Positions 23,764 to 35,046 of a stretch of DNA of 64,000 nt are shown here, in pieces; position 1 is the first letter of the stretch; each line of letters begins with the position of its first letter. Origin of the DNA: Enoplolaimus lenunculus. Its lineage: Eukaryota > Nematoda > Enoplea > Enoplida > Thoracostomopsidae. Location: NCBI GenBank assembly GCA_030248215.1, contig JASANG010004125.1:1-64000 (forward strand), given 5' to 3'. The position numbers and the translations under genes were made by a program. Below the pieces are notes generated by a model. The model was not told where the DNA came from. It saw nothing but the letters and a program-made list of their open reading frames with translations, and made no database searches.

Positions 23764-24019
23764 TGTGCCCACAAAAAGTATTCCAGAATTTATTCAGAAA
23801 AACATTTTCTGTGACAAATCTGACAAGTTTTTGTGAGATTTATGACAATTTTTCAAAAACGAACAGGAAAACGTTTATTTTCAGACTTTATTTCAAAACT
23901 TTTCTGAAATCTTTTCTATTATAACAGAAATACATTTCAAGTGCACCTTGCTACTTATATTTTTTAAAAATGTAAGAAATTTTTTTCTTAAATATCAGAA
24001 ATATTATTTTGAGTGTGTG
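23764..24019. mobile_element. MITE-J copy
   Basis: Matches the copy at 32533-32788 along its length. The interior is AT-rich with AGAAATATTATTTTGAGTGT at the right. Confidence 0.65.
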
Positions 24020-24975
24020 ACACTGCAATAGAGTAAGTTTAAACTTTATGTTTAGTTTAAATGTTACTTTTAAATGGTTTGTATTATTGAGAAACCGTTC
24101 CAAACCGCACATCTACATTAAATACACGTCACTAAAAGTTTATTTAAACGAAAATAAAACGCTCATGAAATCAAAAAATTATCACATGCGCTACATCAAA
24201 ACGTTTGATACTCAAGCATACACCATTGTCACGATTTCTTAGCAACAGAAAAATGAGGCACAAGTTTCAGGGGCGGGGGTTGGGTGCCCCCTGACCCTCC
24301 GTTTGGCTGCCAAGCCCTTGTCCGGCCTGAACGGACTAGAAAATAATACATTCAATACTCTCTCTGCCGTTGCTAAACGTCGTACTTTTATATGATATCA
24401 TAAGGACACGGTAGTGTCTCTTATAATATGTTTTACCCAAAAAATTTGATTTTTTTAATTTGATGTCTATTTTTTCACTATCAAATCAAATGGGTTTTAT
24501 TTTTTTGCTTGTGGCAAGCACCGCTTAATTACTTTCATTGCGACGCAGGACAATGCTGGTTTCAGCTTCATTTAAATATTTATGTATTTGGAAGAATAAA
24601 CGCATTTTTTTTATTTGAAGGCTTGAGCCGACACAAATTTAAATTTTCAAAAATTTTTTATGCCGGTCGTTTGAGTTGATTTCGTTTGCCGTACCGCATA
24701 ACAAAGTAAGGATCACTGCGTTTGCCATATCTCATCGCGTAATACGGATTCGCTTGGCCGCGCTTCGCTTGATTTGCGTCGTTCGCTGAAAAACAAAACA
24801 ACAACAAAACGAGTCAACGTCGTTGCAATATTTGCGCAATAGCCAGCAACAACTGTGAAACATACAAAACTACGAAAATTCCTCACCAGACAATTTGTCG
24901 AACGACAGTTGCCGAAGTTTAACCTAAAGCATAATCCTATGTGGAATCCTATGCCTAGAAGTTTTAGCGTAATCT

Positions 24976-25255
24976 TAAGCCCTATTCACACGTGCAAGTT
25001 TTTTGCTGCGAGAACTTGCAACTGCAACTTGTACTTGCAAGTCTTGTTCAATATTGCGTTCGAAAAAGTTGCAGCTGCAAATAATTCATTAAAAGACATA
25101 GCTAGAAATTTGGTTCACATGTGTGAATAACCATGCAAGTTCACTGAATGTATTGCAGCCGTTTGCTCATTGGCTGATGAAAAAATGCAAGATCTGCGTG
25201 CAATTTGCAGTTGCAAGTTCTCGCAGCAAATACTTGCACGTCTGAATGGGGCTTT
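24976..25255. mobile_element. MITE-E foldback copy
   Basis: Ends AAGCCCTATTCACACGTG and ACGTCTGAATGGGGCTTT, the least disrupted pair in the window. Family-typical CTCGCAGCAA and TTGCAGTTGC motifs lie inside. Confidence 0.8.
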
Positions 25256-25603
25256 AGGCTTAAGTTTAAGCGTAATCCTAAGCCAAAACAAAGCCTAGTA
25301 ATGATCGACAAATTGTCGGGTCTAAGAAGTCCGGCTCGGGGAGCTACGAAATGTCAGTCGACTGGTTTTCCAGGCGACGAAGAAGTCGTGGTATCATTTA
25401 GCGCAGTACACCAATGGTATCGTGTGCTAACGTTTCCTTGTTTCTTCAAATATGCTCTATCTTCTGATGACGTGTAATTATACGTACAAAAATTAGCTGG
25501 AATAATGCCCAAAATACGAATTATGGACGAACCAGCTTTATTAAAATAGATATGCTGTATACAATCGCATTCACTGCTTATGCTAACAGGTGTTTATAAA
25601 CAA

Positions 25604-25945
25604 CAGGGTGCAGCCGGAAGTGAAAAATACCGGAGCCGGAGGTCACCGAAACTTAAAGCGGCCAAAGCCGAAGGTGAGGTGTGATTGGGTACTTACAGTA
25701 ATGTTTAATTTGCTAGCTTAACAAATATTTGTGGAGTATTGTCAAAACGGTCTGGTTGTTGCATACTTGTCAGAAAATCACTGCAATTTTGGGTTTTAAA
25801 ATTGCACCAAACGTTAAAACCAAACTCATTGGACAGTACTATTTTTGTAAAACTACGAAAAATTTTAGCGACGACAATTGTCGAAACTTCCGGCATATTA
25901 AATTCCATCTTATCCGGAGGCGGATTTACTGCCGGTGCTGGAGGC
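25604..25945. mobile_element. D-type element, left end clear
   Basis: Starts CAGGGTGCAGCCGG with CCGGAGCCGGAGG just inside. Related GCCGGTGCTGGAGG near the right, but the terminal bases and duplication are not clear. Confidence 0.45.
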
Positions 25946-26086
25946 AAACGTGGTTGTCAATTTTGTGTTTAGGTTCAGAAGGAAATATCTAAATTTGTTC
26001 GAATACATGAAGTATACAATCCTATGAACTCACAAGCTGGTCACTATCGAATTTTAAATTTAGTTACCGATGTGTTATGCTCGTTA

Positions 26087-26276
26087 GGCCCATGTATTAC
26101 TTTTAGGTTCGTTCAGGTTTCTGGCGGGTTAATAAAAGTGTAGGTTTAGATTCTAGACTACATTTTTAGCTTAGACTTTGACTTAGGCTTAGGAACAGTT
26201 TTGCAACGCTTACGCTTACGCGTAGGCTTAGGAATACGCTTAATCTACTGTTACACCCCTAAAAGTAACATTGACC
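26087..26276 (-). mobile_element. MITE-B copy
   Basis: Ends GGCCCATGTATTACTTTTAG and CTAAAAGTAACATTGACC, with internal TTAGGC hexamers. Confidence 0.75.
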
Positions 26277-26504
26277 CCCGTATTAATATAATGAATTAGA
26301 TCAGTTTGAAACCTCAAAATCTGATTTTGGCTACTGAGTGTTTTGTAATGGTCTCCGCTATACTCGCCTCGAGTCGACACACGCCACCGTGGGTTGCATC
26401 TAGAATATTCTTTCATTTGCAACGCACGGTGTCGCTCGGCGCAGAAAAGTATAGCACTACCTGTATATATAATAAGTTTCGAAGAGCCAGTTTTTTTAGA
26501 GAAC

Positions 26505-26729
26505 ATACACTGCAAAAAATGGTGCGTCAAATTGACTCTCTCTGAAATAGGCTTTTCCTGACTACACAAACTGAGTCAAATTCAGACTCCACCAGAGTCA
26601 AATTTGATTCTCTGAATCGCTCAGTGACTCGAGTTTAACTCTGACGGAGTCGAATTGTATTCAGTTTGTGTAGTCAGGAAAAGCCTATTTCCGAGAAAGT
26701 CCATTTGACTCCCCATTTTTTACAGTGTA
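26505..26729. mobile_element. MITE-C foldback copy
   Basis: Two complementary arms begin TACACTGCAAAAAATGG. Same design as the copy at 19475. Confidence 0.85.
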
Positions 26730-26746
26730 GCCATTTTCGTGCATTA

Positions 26747-26911
26747 AAATATTTCCTAAGTTTAATAGAGTTCAATATGAAATATTTCCTAAGTTTAATA
26801 GAGTTCAATATGAAATATTTCCTAAGTTTAATAGAGTTCAATATGAAATATTTCCTAAGTTTAATAGAGTTCAATATGAAATATTTCCTAAGTTTAATAG
26901 AGTTCAATACC
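26747..26911 (-). repeat. 33-bp minisatellite, five units
   Basis: Five nearly identical 33-bp units (AAATATTTCCTAAGTTTAAT and 13 more bases). The outermost unit contains the last codons and stop of the small secreted gene on the minus strand. Confidence 0.95.
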
Positions 26912-27181
26912 TTCAAGTAGCTCATTTGCTTCAAGTTCAGCTTCAATTGCCAACAATTGTGCAACTTCATATCCAACACGGCATAAATGCGCGTTCATTG
27001 CTGAAACCCTTGGATCAGTGATGCGATTAGCGTCACAAATCGCACCAATGTCGACGGTGTCGCCGCTGTCTTTGTTGATATCGGTATCAATTACAGGTTG
27101 CGCGTCGGATGCAGCGACGTGTAGCAGTGCCACAATTACGGATGCAATTAGCATCGAAACTGGTCGCGGAAACAAATTCAT
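26894..27181 (-). CDS. Small secreted protein, 95 aa, unknown family
   Basis: A single uninterrupted ORF from ATG with a clear signal peptide: basic start MNLFPRP, hydrophobic core at residues 9-23, probable cleavage near SDA/QP (residues 26-28). The mature part is acidic and carries two Cys (49 and 67), so one disulfide is possible. Its C-terminal third (AQLLAIEAELEANELLEG) is Ala/Leu/Glu-rich and likely helical. Base composition is visibly richer in G+C than the flanks, which supports coding. The last residues and the stop fall in the first unit of a 33-bp tandem repeat that continues downstream. I do not recognise the family; no intron or TATA box is evident. Confidence 0.6.
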   Translation of the reverse strand: MNLFPRPVSMLIASVIVALLHVAASDAQPVIDTDINKDSGDTVDIGAICDANRITDPRVSAMNAHLCRVGYEVAQLLAIEAELEANELLEGIELY

Positions 27182-27594
27182 AGTATGCTATTAATTAGAT
27201 AGCTAATAGTTTTTAGGGCTTATTGTGTACAAAAGTTGTAATTTTCGAGTTACGAATGCCCTAAAATATGGCTTGAAATGTTTGAAATATTACACAGGAC
27301 CCATGCTAAATATAGTAGCCTTAAAAGCAATCTAATTTGAACACTAAAGAGTTTTTAGGCGCGAGGAATTTGAATAAATTGTTTACAAATCCCCAAAACC
27401 GATAATTGAATAGTTAGCTAATAGCTAATTTGCATATTAGCTTAGTTGACAAGACAAAATTAAGACTTTTTAAATTGTTTCCCTGTATACTGCGAAACAC
27501 GGAAGCTGAGTGACATAGAGACTGATAAATTTAGGCTTTATGTGGTGGCTGAAACGTATAAGCATGAATTTAAACCTATAACCTTATAACTCGT

Positions 27595-27805
27595 ATTCTT
27601 AGATGTGTGTACCACCTATTATCAGTTGGTGATAGGTTTTGCAACTTTCGAACCAGGGAGTGGTGAGGTTTGAAATTCAGCACATTTATTGTTTTCGATT
27701 AATACTCCTGTGCAAATTTTTAGATGTGCCATTGCAGCAGTTCGTTAGTTTAAAAACCTATTACTATTAACTGGTGATATGTGCTATATGCATTTGAGAA
27801 TATGG
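27595..27805. mobile_element. Inverted-repeat element, TTCTTAGATGTGTG type
   Basis: Left arm with TGTACCACCTATTATCAGTT and a diverged complementary right arm ending GCATTTGAGAATA. Related single arms occur near 43.05, 61.95 and 63.25 kb. Confidence 0.6.
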
Positions 27806-28107
27806 ACCCTTGAGTCTAAGAATAAGCTAAACCGTAAGCCTAAGCCAAAGTTATTTGCCGGAAGTCTACAACTTTGGTTAGTGTCTGTTCTGTGCGTGGG
27901 TGTGCTCTGTTTTGTGTTCGCTTGATTTGAACCTATTCCCAATTGACAAAATTTTTGTTGCATTCAACTCAGTATCTGTTCTATTTAAGAACAGGATGTC
28001 TATTAGCATACGTAGTGCACATCCTAAATTGTATTAAATTTGCAATTAATAATGTATTTTTGACAGTTTGACAAACAATAACGCATTTGTTAGCTCGGGA
28101 TGATGTA

Positions 28108-28225
28108 CTGTAGTGACCCGAATACAAGATGGTGCCGCTATTTAATTTGTCTCTCAGAAGGGCACGCCGTATTCTTCGGTTATATACTGTCATTTATTTT
28201 TAATTCACCCCACCTTAAACCTATT
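28108..28225 (+). mobile_element. MITE-G fragment
   Basis: Left end CTGTAGTGACCCGAATA follows TA; the copy is truncated on the right. Confidence 0.6.
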
Positions 28226-29069
28226 ACCGTTCTTTTTATATTCCTTATCTTGGGCAGAGCTGATTTGCTCCAAAGCATGTTTGAGTGGCATTTCCGGTGA
28301 CCTTTTTTTGGAATAAATTAAATTATGTTTGAAATAGCGAAATATTTAATAATAGGAACTAAGCCGCGAACTGTCTTTACCAGTTCCGGGTAGTGTAAAA
28401 CACTGGCGGATACAAAAATTCATGGTGGGGAAATGCACAAGCGGAAAACGTTAAGCTTTGGCATATGTTCATACATGTTTTTACGCATATAAAAACAGCC
28501 ACAAGTTACACACAAACTCATACGTGTGCCAGCAAGCTGATCCATTCCTCATTTCTGCTGGATCTGCCCTTATATAAGCTAATATACTTAAACACTGACC
28601 GCGATGCGGCTTAGAAAATGGTCAGAGTACATACAAAATTAGTTGTATGACCTACGGGGCAAAGCCCCTAAAGCACTGTGATATCTTGAGATGTTGGAAC
28701 GAAAATTTGCATTGTAAGTTTGATTTTAACCCTGAAAAAATTTACACACGGCATCCGGTGGGGATACGCATATCCCCACCCCCTGTATCCGTCTTTGGTG
28801 TAAAATCTACCAGCTGCGTTGTGTTTTCAAGCCAATCATATTGAACGAGTATTTATATAACCGCGATTCCGCACTTCACATTACAGTTCATTCAGTTTAA
28901 CGGTCGGAAGCTTCAATAAACTCAAAGCCCTAAATAGAGTTCGGGAGACAGGCAGCCAGCCCCTCATATTTTTGAATTTCGTAAACTCTGCATAACATTA
29001 AATGAAGTATTTTATCAAAAAAAGGCAATGCACTATATATATTACAAATTAGTAATTCTAAGTTAAGCA

Positions 29070-29265
29070 GTACCATATAGAGCCCTTCACGAACATTTTA
29101 CTGCGGATGCGGTGGGTCTCGAACACCACGACGTACGGATTACCGGTCCGCTGCTCTAACCACTGAGCGACGCAGCCATGCAAACTTTTCGCTACAATGG
29201 CTCTATATACCATGAGTTTGGTATACTACAAGATACGTATATGAATACGCCACGAAATCGTCTGA
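29070..29265 (-). mobile_element. tRNA-derived repeat (SINE-like), best tRNA core
   Basis: The minus-strand core at about 29101-29179 folds as a tRNA: acceptor GGCTGCG/CGCATCC (6 of 7 pairs), D stem GCTC/GAGC, anticodon stem GCGGA/TCCGT, loop CCGGTAA. U33 is replaced and the T arm is irregular, so it is probably not a working tRNA. Inverted ACCATATAGAGCC / GGCTCTATATACCAT lies outside the core. Confidence 0.7.
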
Positions 29266-29311
29266 GCTGGACAACGTCTCTCACATTTCCCATCTGATAC
29301 CGCTAAGTAAT

Positions 29312-29396
29312 TCTAAGCTAAGCAGTACCATATAGAGCCCTTTACGAACATTTTTCTGCGGATGCGGTGAGGCTCGAACCCACGATGACGTAAATT
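29312..29396 (-). mobile_element. tRNA-derived repeat, truncated second copy
   Basis: Repeats CAGTACCATATAGAGCCC and the start of the tRNA-like core, then ends abruptly. It is a direct repeat of the element at 29070. Confidence 0.65.
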
Positions 29397-32300
29397 CTTT
29401 AAGATTCTTAATATCTTAAAATATCGGAATATACTAGTAATATTTATGGTTATAATTCTCATTTGCTTCGCTCGCAAGCTTTCTTCCGTTATTACTTATC
29501 GATGCGCCCAAGTATGTGCCTCTAGATTTTGAATCAGCTATACTGCGCCTCTATCTTATTCAAACAAAAATGATACTATAAAAGGTTAAAAACAATGCAG
29601 ATTGTTTCGACCCACGTTTGTTAAAATCTTTTACACGGAAATAAATTATATTTGTAAACTTCTAAACTTAAATTAAAATCTACAAAGATTTAGTAAAATT
29701 TACTATTTAAAATCGTAGGTACTTAAGATATATCAATGCGCGGAACAACGGTGATTGAAACTTTCTTATCCTGGCCTGCAGAAATCATTTGGCTTTAATC
29801 TTCCAAAAACACTGGTTTATTGTAATAAACGGTATGAAGATAAGCGACCGATAAGTAGCGGATTACTAGAGCATAGGATAATACCATATAAAGCTTACTG
29901 CTGGGACACGGACGCCGAGTTATAAAAGGGGATACGTGCCGGAGCGGAAATACTAAAGAAATGAGGTAAAAAGCGGCGGACTTTACCGGGTTAATATTTG
30001 GGTTCGCTCGCTATGATTGTTCGCAAAATCGTTTATAAGATGTCGTATTTTGAAGAAATTTTTGACTACGCCCCTGTGGCAGAGTTGAAATTGCACGTAA
30101 AAAGCTTTGGTGACCAAAATAAACGGGTAAATCAAATAAATCATAACCAGCAACCGGAGGTAGGTTTATATCGCTGCTTAATAACTGCCAGGAATTAAGG
30201 TTGTGAGATTAATTTAGAAACTTGGAATAACTGCGATGGTTCGATTTGAAAAATATAATTGCGGAATTGATCCAAAATGTTTAAAATTTGAAATTCTAAT
30301 GTATTATCCAGTTAAGGTACTGAAAAGCAAGGTGAATATTTGCATGTCTCAATTGTATTTGCATGAATGTTTCAATATCCGCTTTTTGTTTCCGTTATTG
30401 TAAATTTTGACCACTATTCGTTTTTAGGCTGACTACCCGTGCCGATATGCACGCTACACGCGGGTACCTACCGCGGTTCAACTTTGGACGGGTAAGAAAA
30501 TTTTGACTCGGGTATACCCTCGGGTAAGGAATTTCAAAGCGCGGGTAAAAATATACGATTCTTCGACTAAAGTTTTCATAACAAACTTGAAACCAGATAA
30601 TGTTGAAAAACTTTAATGTTTACTGCGCGGATCAAAAATCATTAACCGACTTACACTTCTGTATCCGCATTCGCTCTGTGCTGCCTGGTGTCACTCATCA
30701 AATCATCACGTGTTTCATGTAGGCCGACACTTGAATATCAATTATTCCTTGTCAAACTTGACTGTTGGTCGAATGAAATGTCAGCTGAGAGAAAGCGTAC
30801 GCAAGACAGGTTCTGTAGGAAGTATAGTGGTGCCCAGAGATACTACGAGGGATATTTTCTAACTCAGTTATCTCACATTGCAAGATGAACCAATTCCACC
30901 TGATGCGTAGAAAATAATGTTTCATTTTATGCTCATTTTAGTTTCAATTTTCCGTTGAATTTTCATTAGATTAAATAGCTTCGAGGTTAAATATGAATAA
31001 ACTCAAGCACGCAAAACATTGCCTTTCTATGGCCCGAGTCGGGGCATTTTAACTACTGGTATACTAAAACATTTTAGTCAATTGTATAGAACCAAACTCG
31101 AATAGAGGGCTCTGTATAGTGTATATACATTGTATTTTAGCACTTTCAGTAATTATTTTGACAGTTTGCAAGAACTTTTTCAAGTATAACAACAGATTTG
31201 CAAATGTCAAACTTTGTTGAAAAGCAAAAAAAGACAGCGGCGTTATTAACATTTAATTATTGCTTAAGACTGTATTCTCAAAGAATAAACTTAGCAAAGA
31301 GTGTGAAGTAAATAATTATCAAACTCACTCAATCAAACCTGTCTATTGTTACTTTTTGTAGTATCCAATAGGAGCCGCCCGGTCAAGACACCATATCACA
31401 TTGTCCTGTGAATAAGGCGACGGAGGGGCAACGTTGTACGCTCTCTTCCGTTCGGACCAACGGCAATGATTTCATAAGAACACTAAAGATGTGGTCTATG
31501 CAAGTGTACGGGTCTATAAACTGAAACCTAAGCCTAAACATGAGACGAGCGTCCCAGCCTTCCTAAATGTACGGCTAAACTTCCCAATCTTCCTTTCTGC
31601 CAGTTGGTAGGTCCCTTGATTTAATATGCGTCAAAATTTTCGTCACTGAGTTTTCGACTCGGGTGTGGGGCGAAAGTGTTTGTACGGGCGGCAGCCCCTC
31701 AACCCGTGATATGATGTTGCCGGCTGTGATCAGGCACCTTAGTACTTGTTCGAGCACCGCCCACTTGCAGTAATTTGTAACCTAATTTTGGCACAAAAAT
31801 GGTAATAATTCGACACTTGTTGAAATATCATTTGACTTGCAAAACCGGCAAAAGTCATCTATCAAAATTTACTGCAGAACGCTGAAATCATATTGGTTAG
31901 CGAGCAAAAAAAACTGAAACCGTTTATATAAATGTATAAAACAAATTTCAACGCAATTGCCGTACGCAATACGCTATGCTTCAGTTAGTAAGATTAGCTG
32001 CGGTGGTTTGATGAAAAATTATACCTGTTCCTGTAGGTTTTTTTTGACGAGGAAACAACTTCACCGCTCGGACACTAGAGAGATATGCTTGGATACGAAG
32101 CCGTCGAAATAATAAGAAACGGTAAAACATAGTCATTTTTTACCAGCTTTAGAATATGGATTTCAAAGGTCAAAAAGATTTCTCGCTCCTTTGCATAATG
32201 CTCTTCACGTTATATTCGTTCAAAATGGTATCTTAGCTATACCCCTGCACCGAGAGTGCACCGTTCCAATAGCGGCGTATGATTTTTGATTTGAAGCTCT

Positions 32301-32532
32301 AAGAGTCTTTAAAAAGGAACTCATAAATGTTTCAATGGTGCAGATTTAACAACATATTATATCCTTAATATTGCGTTTTAACGCCGGATACTATAGCATT
32401 CAAGTAGTCTCAACGTGAGTTGAAGGCAATTAATAATAAACGTCAATAAAATGTAAAAAAAGTTAACCTCTTAAAATTTAAAATTAAAAAAATTTAACAT
32501 TTTTTACCTTTCCGACACATTCGTTGAGCGCA

Positions 32533-32788
32533 GTACACACAAAAATGTATTTCTCAATTTATTGAGAAAAGTATTTCATGTTTGACAAATCTAAAAAGTT
32601 TTTTTGATATTTAAGACAATTTTTTCTAAAAATAACTGGAAAAACGATTATTTTCAGACCTTATTTTCAAACGTTTTTCTGAAAACTTCTCTGTTATAAA
32701 GAAATACTTTTCAAGTGCTCTTTGCTAATCATATTTCTTAAATGTAAAACATTTTTCGTTTAATATCAGAAATATTATTTTGAGTGTA
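32533..32788. mobile_element. MITE-J copy
   Basis: Ends TACACACAAAAATG and TTATTTTGAGTGTA; interior parallel to the copy at 23764. Confidence 0.7.
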
Positions 32789-33653
32789 GTTTTTTGATAT
32801 CAACGGCTATGATGTCAGGCTTAGGTACACCTTTAGGCTTTATGCTTAGGAACAGAAGATACAATTCTGGGCATATATGGTAGTCGCAAAGCCAGAAGCT
32901 TCTGACTTAGGACACCGTTTTGTATAATAGTAAAAATATCACGTGAGCTTAGTAAACAAAACCTTAACCGCTATTTTAGTACTAAATCTTAACTGATAAT
33001 TTTGGTTTTGATCCATGTTGGAGTGTCCTAGAAGTGGATGCCCCGCCTTGGATTAGCCATTGGTTACCGCTTAGTAAAATTTACCGGAGAGGTAAAACCA
33101 ACCGTTGGGGTAAAAGCTCACGAAGCTGTGCCGGAAAATATATATTTTGAACTTTTTAGCAGAAAAATTTATTGGTGTAAATATTAGTCATATGCATGTT
33201 TAAAATTTAACTTATTAAAAATTCAAATTTAGGCTGTACGGAGCGAAACAATATGATTATAAAGAAACTCAAATATGCAAAAAATTTCAAAATCGAATCT
33301 TTTTCGCAAACAGTTACAAATTGAACATGAAAACAAGAATTATGAAGGAAGCTTATTTCAAAACAATGCTTTTTTGAAACTTAGCTTAAAATCATCCAAG
33401 CTTAATACATTAATAATATTTTATATTAATTTAAATTTCAAACTTGTTGCTTAGAAAAAACCGTATGCAGGTTGTAATCTATTTCAACATAGTGGACCTC
33501 ATGCTGGCTTTTAGTGGTCATTTTATCTCTTGATTACTAAAAAGCGATGTTTATTTTGTACTTATACTAGCGCTGAACCGGGCGCTAGAATAAAAAACCC
33601 GCCAGCGACGAGGAACATTTCAAGCGTGCGCCTAGTTTAACACAAATGCTAAT

Positions 33654-34063
33654 CAGAGTGCAACCGGAATTCCAGTTCCGGTAGGGAAATCCGGTATTGT
33701 TCACAATCCGGTTCCGGCAATAAGTCCGGTGGTATTTTTTCGCCGGAATTTTCCGAAATTTTGGGTATTGAAAATTTGTCTCATTTGAAAATTTAACAAA
33801 AATTGGCATATTATTCAAAATTATTTCTCTAAGGTTGTTCCAGCGTGTATTGCCAAAATCTTCAGTTTGTGCTATACTCCATAATTTATCATATGTTTAC
33901 ACGTAAGTACTGCGTTTGTTTCAGGATTTTGGCATTTTAAATGGTGTGTTTATAGCATTAAAAGCGATAAAATAGCGTTAAAAATAAATTTTTCGGTAAC
34001 AAGTATTTTTTATTTTCCGGCTACGGCTCCGGTTCCGGTATTTTATAATTCCGGTTACACCCT
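33654..34063. mobile_element. hAT-like D element
   Basis: Ends CAGAGTGCAACCGGAATTCC and CCGGTTACACCCTG. Flanks ATGCTAAT and GTGCTAAC fit an 8-bp target duplication. Close relative of the copy nested at 54525. Confidence 0.8.
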
Positions 34064-34257
34064 GGTGCTAACCTGAGCCATTGATCGTATAGTCCGGACC
34101 GTAGACAATTGTTACCGTTTGTTTTGTTTATTTTGTTGTTGCAACACTTTAATCAAGCCATAACCTGATAAAAGAGGCAAGGAAATAAATTAAACAAGAG
34201 TGCATGATACACGACTGTGTAACTCTTGTGGTTCCGCATCGTACAAAATGTACCATC

Positions 34258-34432
34258 AGGCGTTGCGTTTTTGTACCGACCCGTCATATTTTAAGGGGGT
34301 CGCTGTCACATGCAATAACCCTAAATGAAACTATAAGCGGAGCATTTTTGATACCGGATACATGCAGGACCATGGTTCGCACAGGTTGTACCCGTCTTCT
34401 ATGTAAGGGGGCGACAGATAAAAACGCAACGC
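34258..34432. mobile_element. Short inverted-repeat element, GCGTTGCGTTTTT arms
   Basis: GCGTTGCGTTTTT near the left is mirrored by AAAAACGCAACGC near the right; the interior shows no reading frame of interest. Confidence 0.5.
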
Positions 34433-34975
34433 GTGCCGGGTACATTTTTTCTTACGGAGAATGTAAAAAGTAGCATACTGTTGTTGAAGTCTTCATTGTC
34501 CACTCTGGTTTATATTAGACAAAAAAGCCGGAAAACATCAAAGAATTGACTGAAAAAATTGATTGGGGGGAACCACAGCGCTTTACAAACTGAGCCCAAA
34601 TCTTTTCTTCGACGAGTTTCATCGTTTCCAACTACCATCATTGCGCCATGCGCATAATAGCAACTGTATAAAAATCTGTATGCTAATTGTCTAATTATAC
34701 AACGATCCCGTCTAGTAAGTACTATGAAACTATTGTAAACAACGTATGCTGAAAACTTGCCCAAAATACGCATGTGGAACGTTCCATCTTTAATAAACAC
34801 AGATGAGACTGAAATGGTGAAATGGACACTGGAGCCGAAATCAAACATAATGTAATATTGAAATTGGATCATAATAAACTAGACATTGTTTATTATATTA
34901 ATATATAATCGTATATGCTTGTAGTGAATAATTTATGGTTTCGGCGTAATTCAGCTTTAGGGCTGTATCTGTAAC

Positions 34976-35046
34976 GGTGCCGCTATACTGGACGTGCGAC
35001 GTCGTCCGGGGCGGACGGTGCCGCTATACTGGACGTGCGTCGTCGT
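34976..35046 (+). repeat. Left bounding GC-rich repeat, about 1.7 units
   Basis: A unit of about 41 bp, GTGCCGCTATACTGGACGTG then CGACGTCGTCCGGGGCGGAC, repeated nearly twice. Confidence 0.85.

Larger units (their letters stand above)
21304..26893. other. Upstream region of Knickkopf-like gene, no gene seen
   Basis: No coding exon is recognised between the Knickkopf-like start and the small secreted gene. The stretch contains G, A, J, M, E, D, B and C repeats and the 33-bp minisatellite. A promoter must lie near the left end, but no TATA box stands out. Confidence 0.55.
27182..34975. other. Gene-poor repeat tract
   Basis: No convincing exon. It holds scattered elements: an inverted-repeat element at 27595, a broken G at 28108, tRNA-derived repeats at 29.1-29.4 kb, a J at 32533, a D at 33654 and a hairpin at 34258. 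The remaining AT-rich sequence shows nothing I can name. Confidence 0.5.

Noticed and set aside
25705-25992. Overlapping reading frames on both strands
   Set aside because: They coincide with a D-type element rich in CCGGAGG; the open frames are chance.
26747-26911. CRISPR-like array
   Set aside because: The units are directly tandem with no unique spacers, and the genome is eukaryotic.
26674-26979. Repetitive minus-strand frame through the 33-bp minisatellite
   Set aside because: It is a by-product of a unit divisible by three; the better-supported gene is the signal-peptide frame at 26894-27181.
34204-34473. 89-residue reading frame
   Set aside because: It spans a short inverted-repeat element; no homology or signal is recognised.
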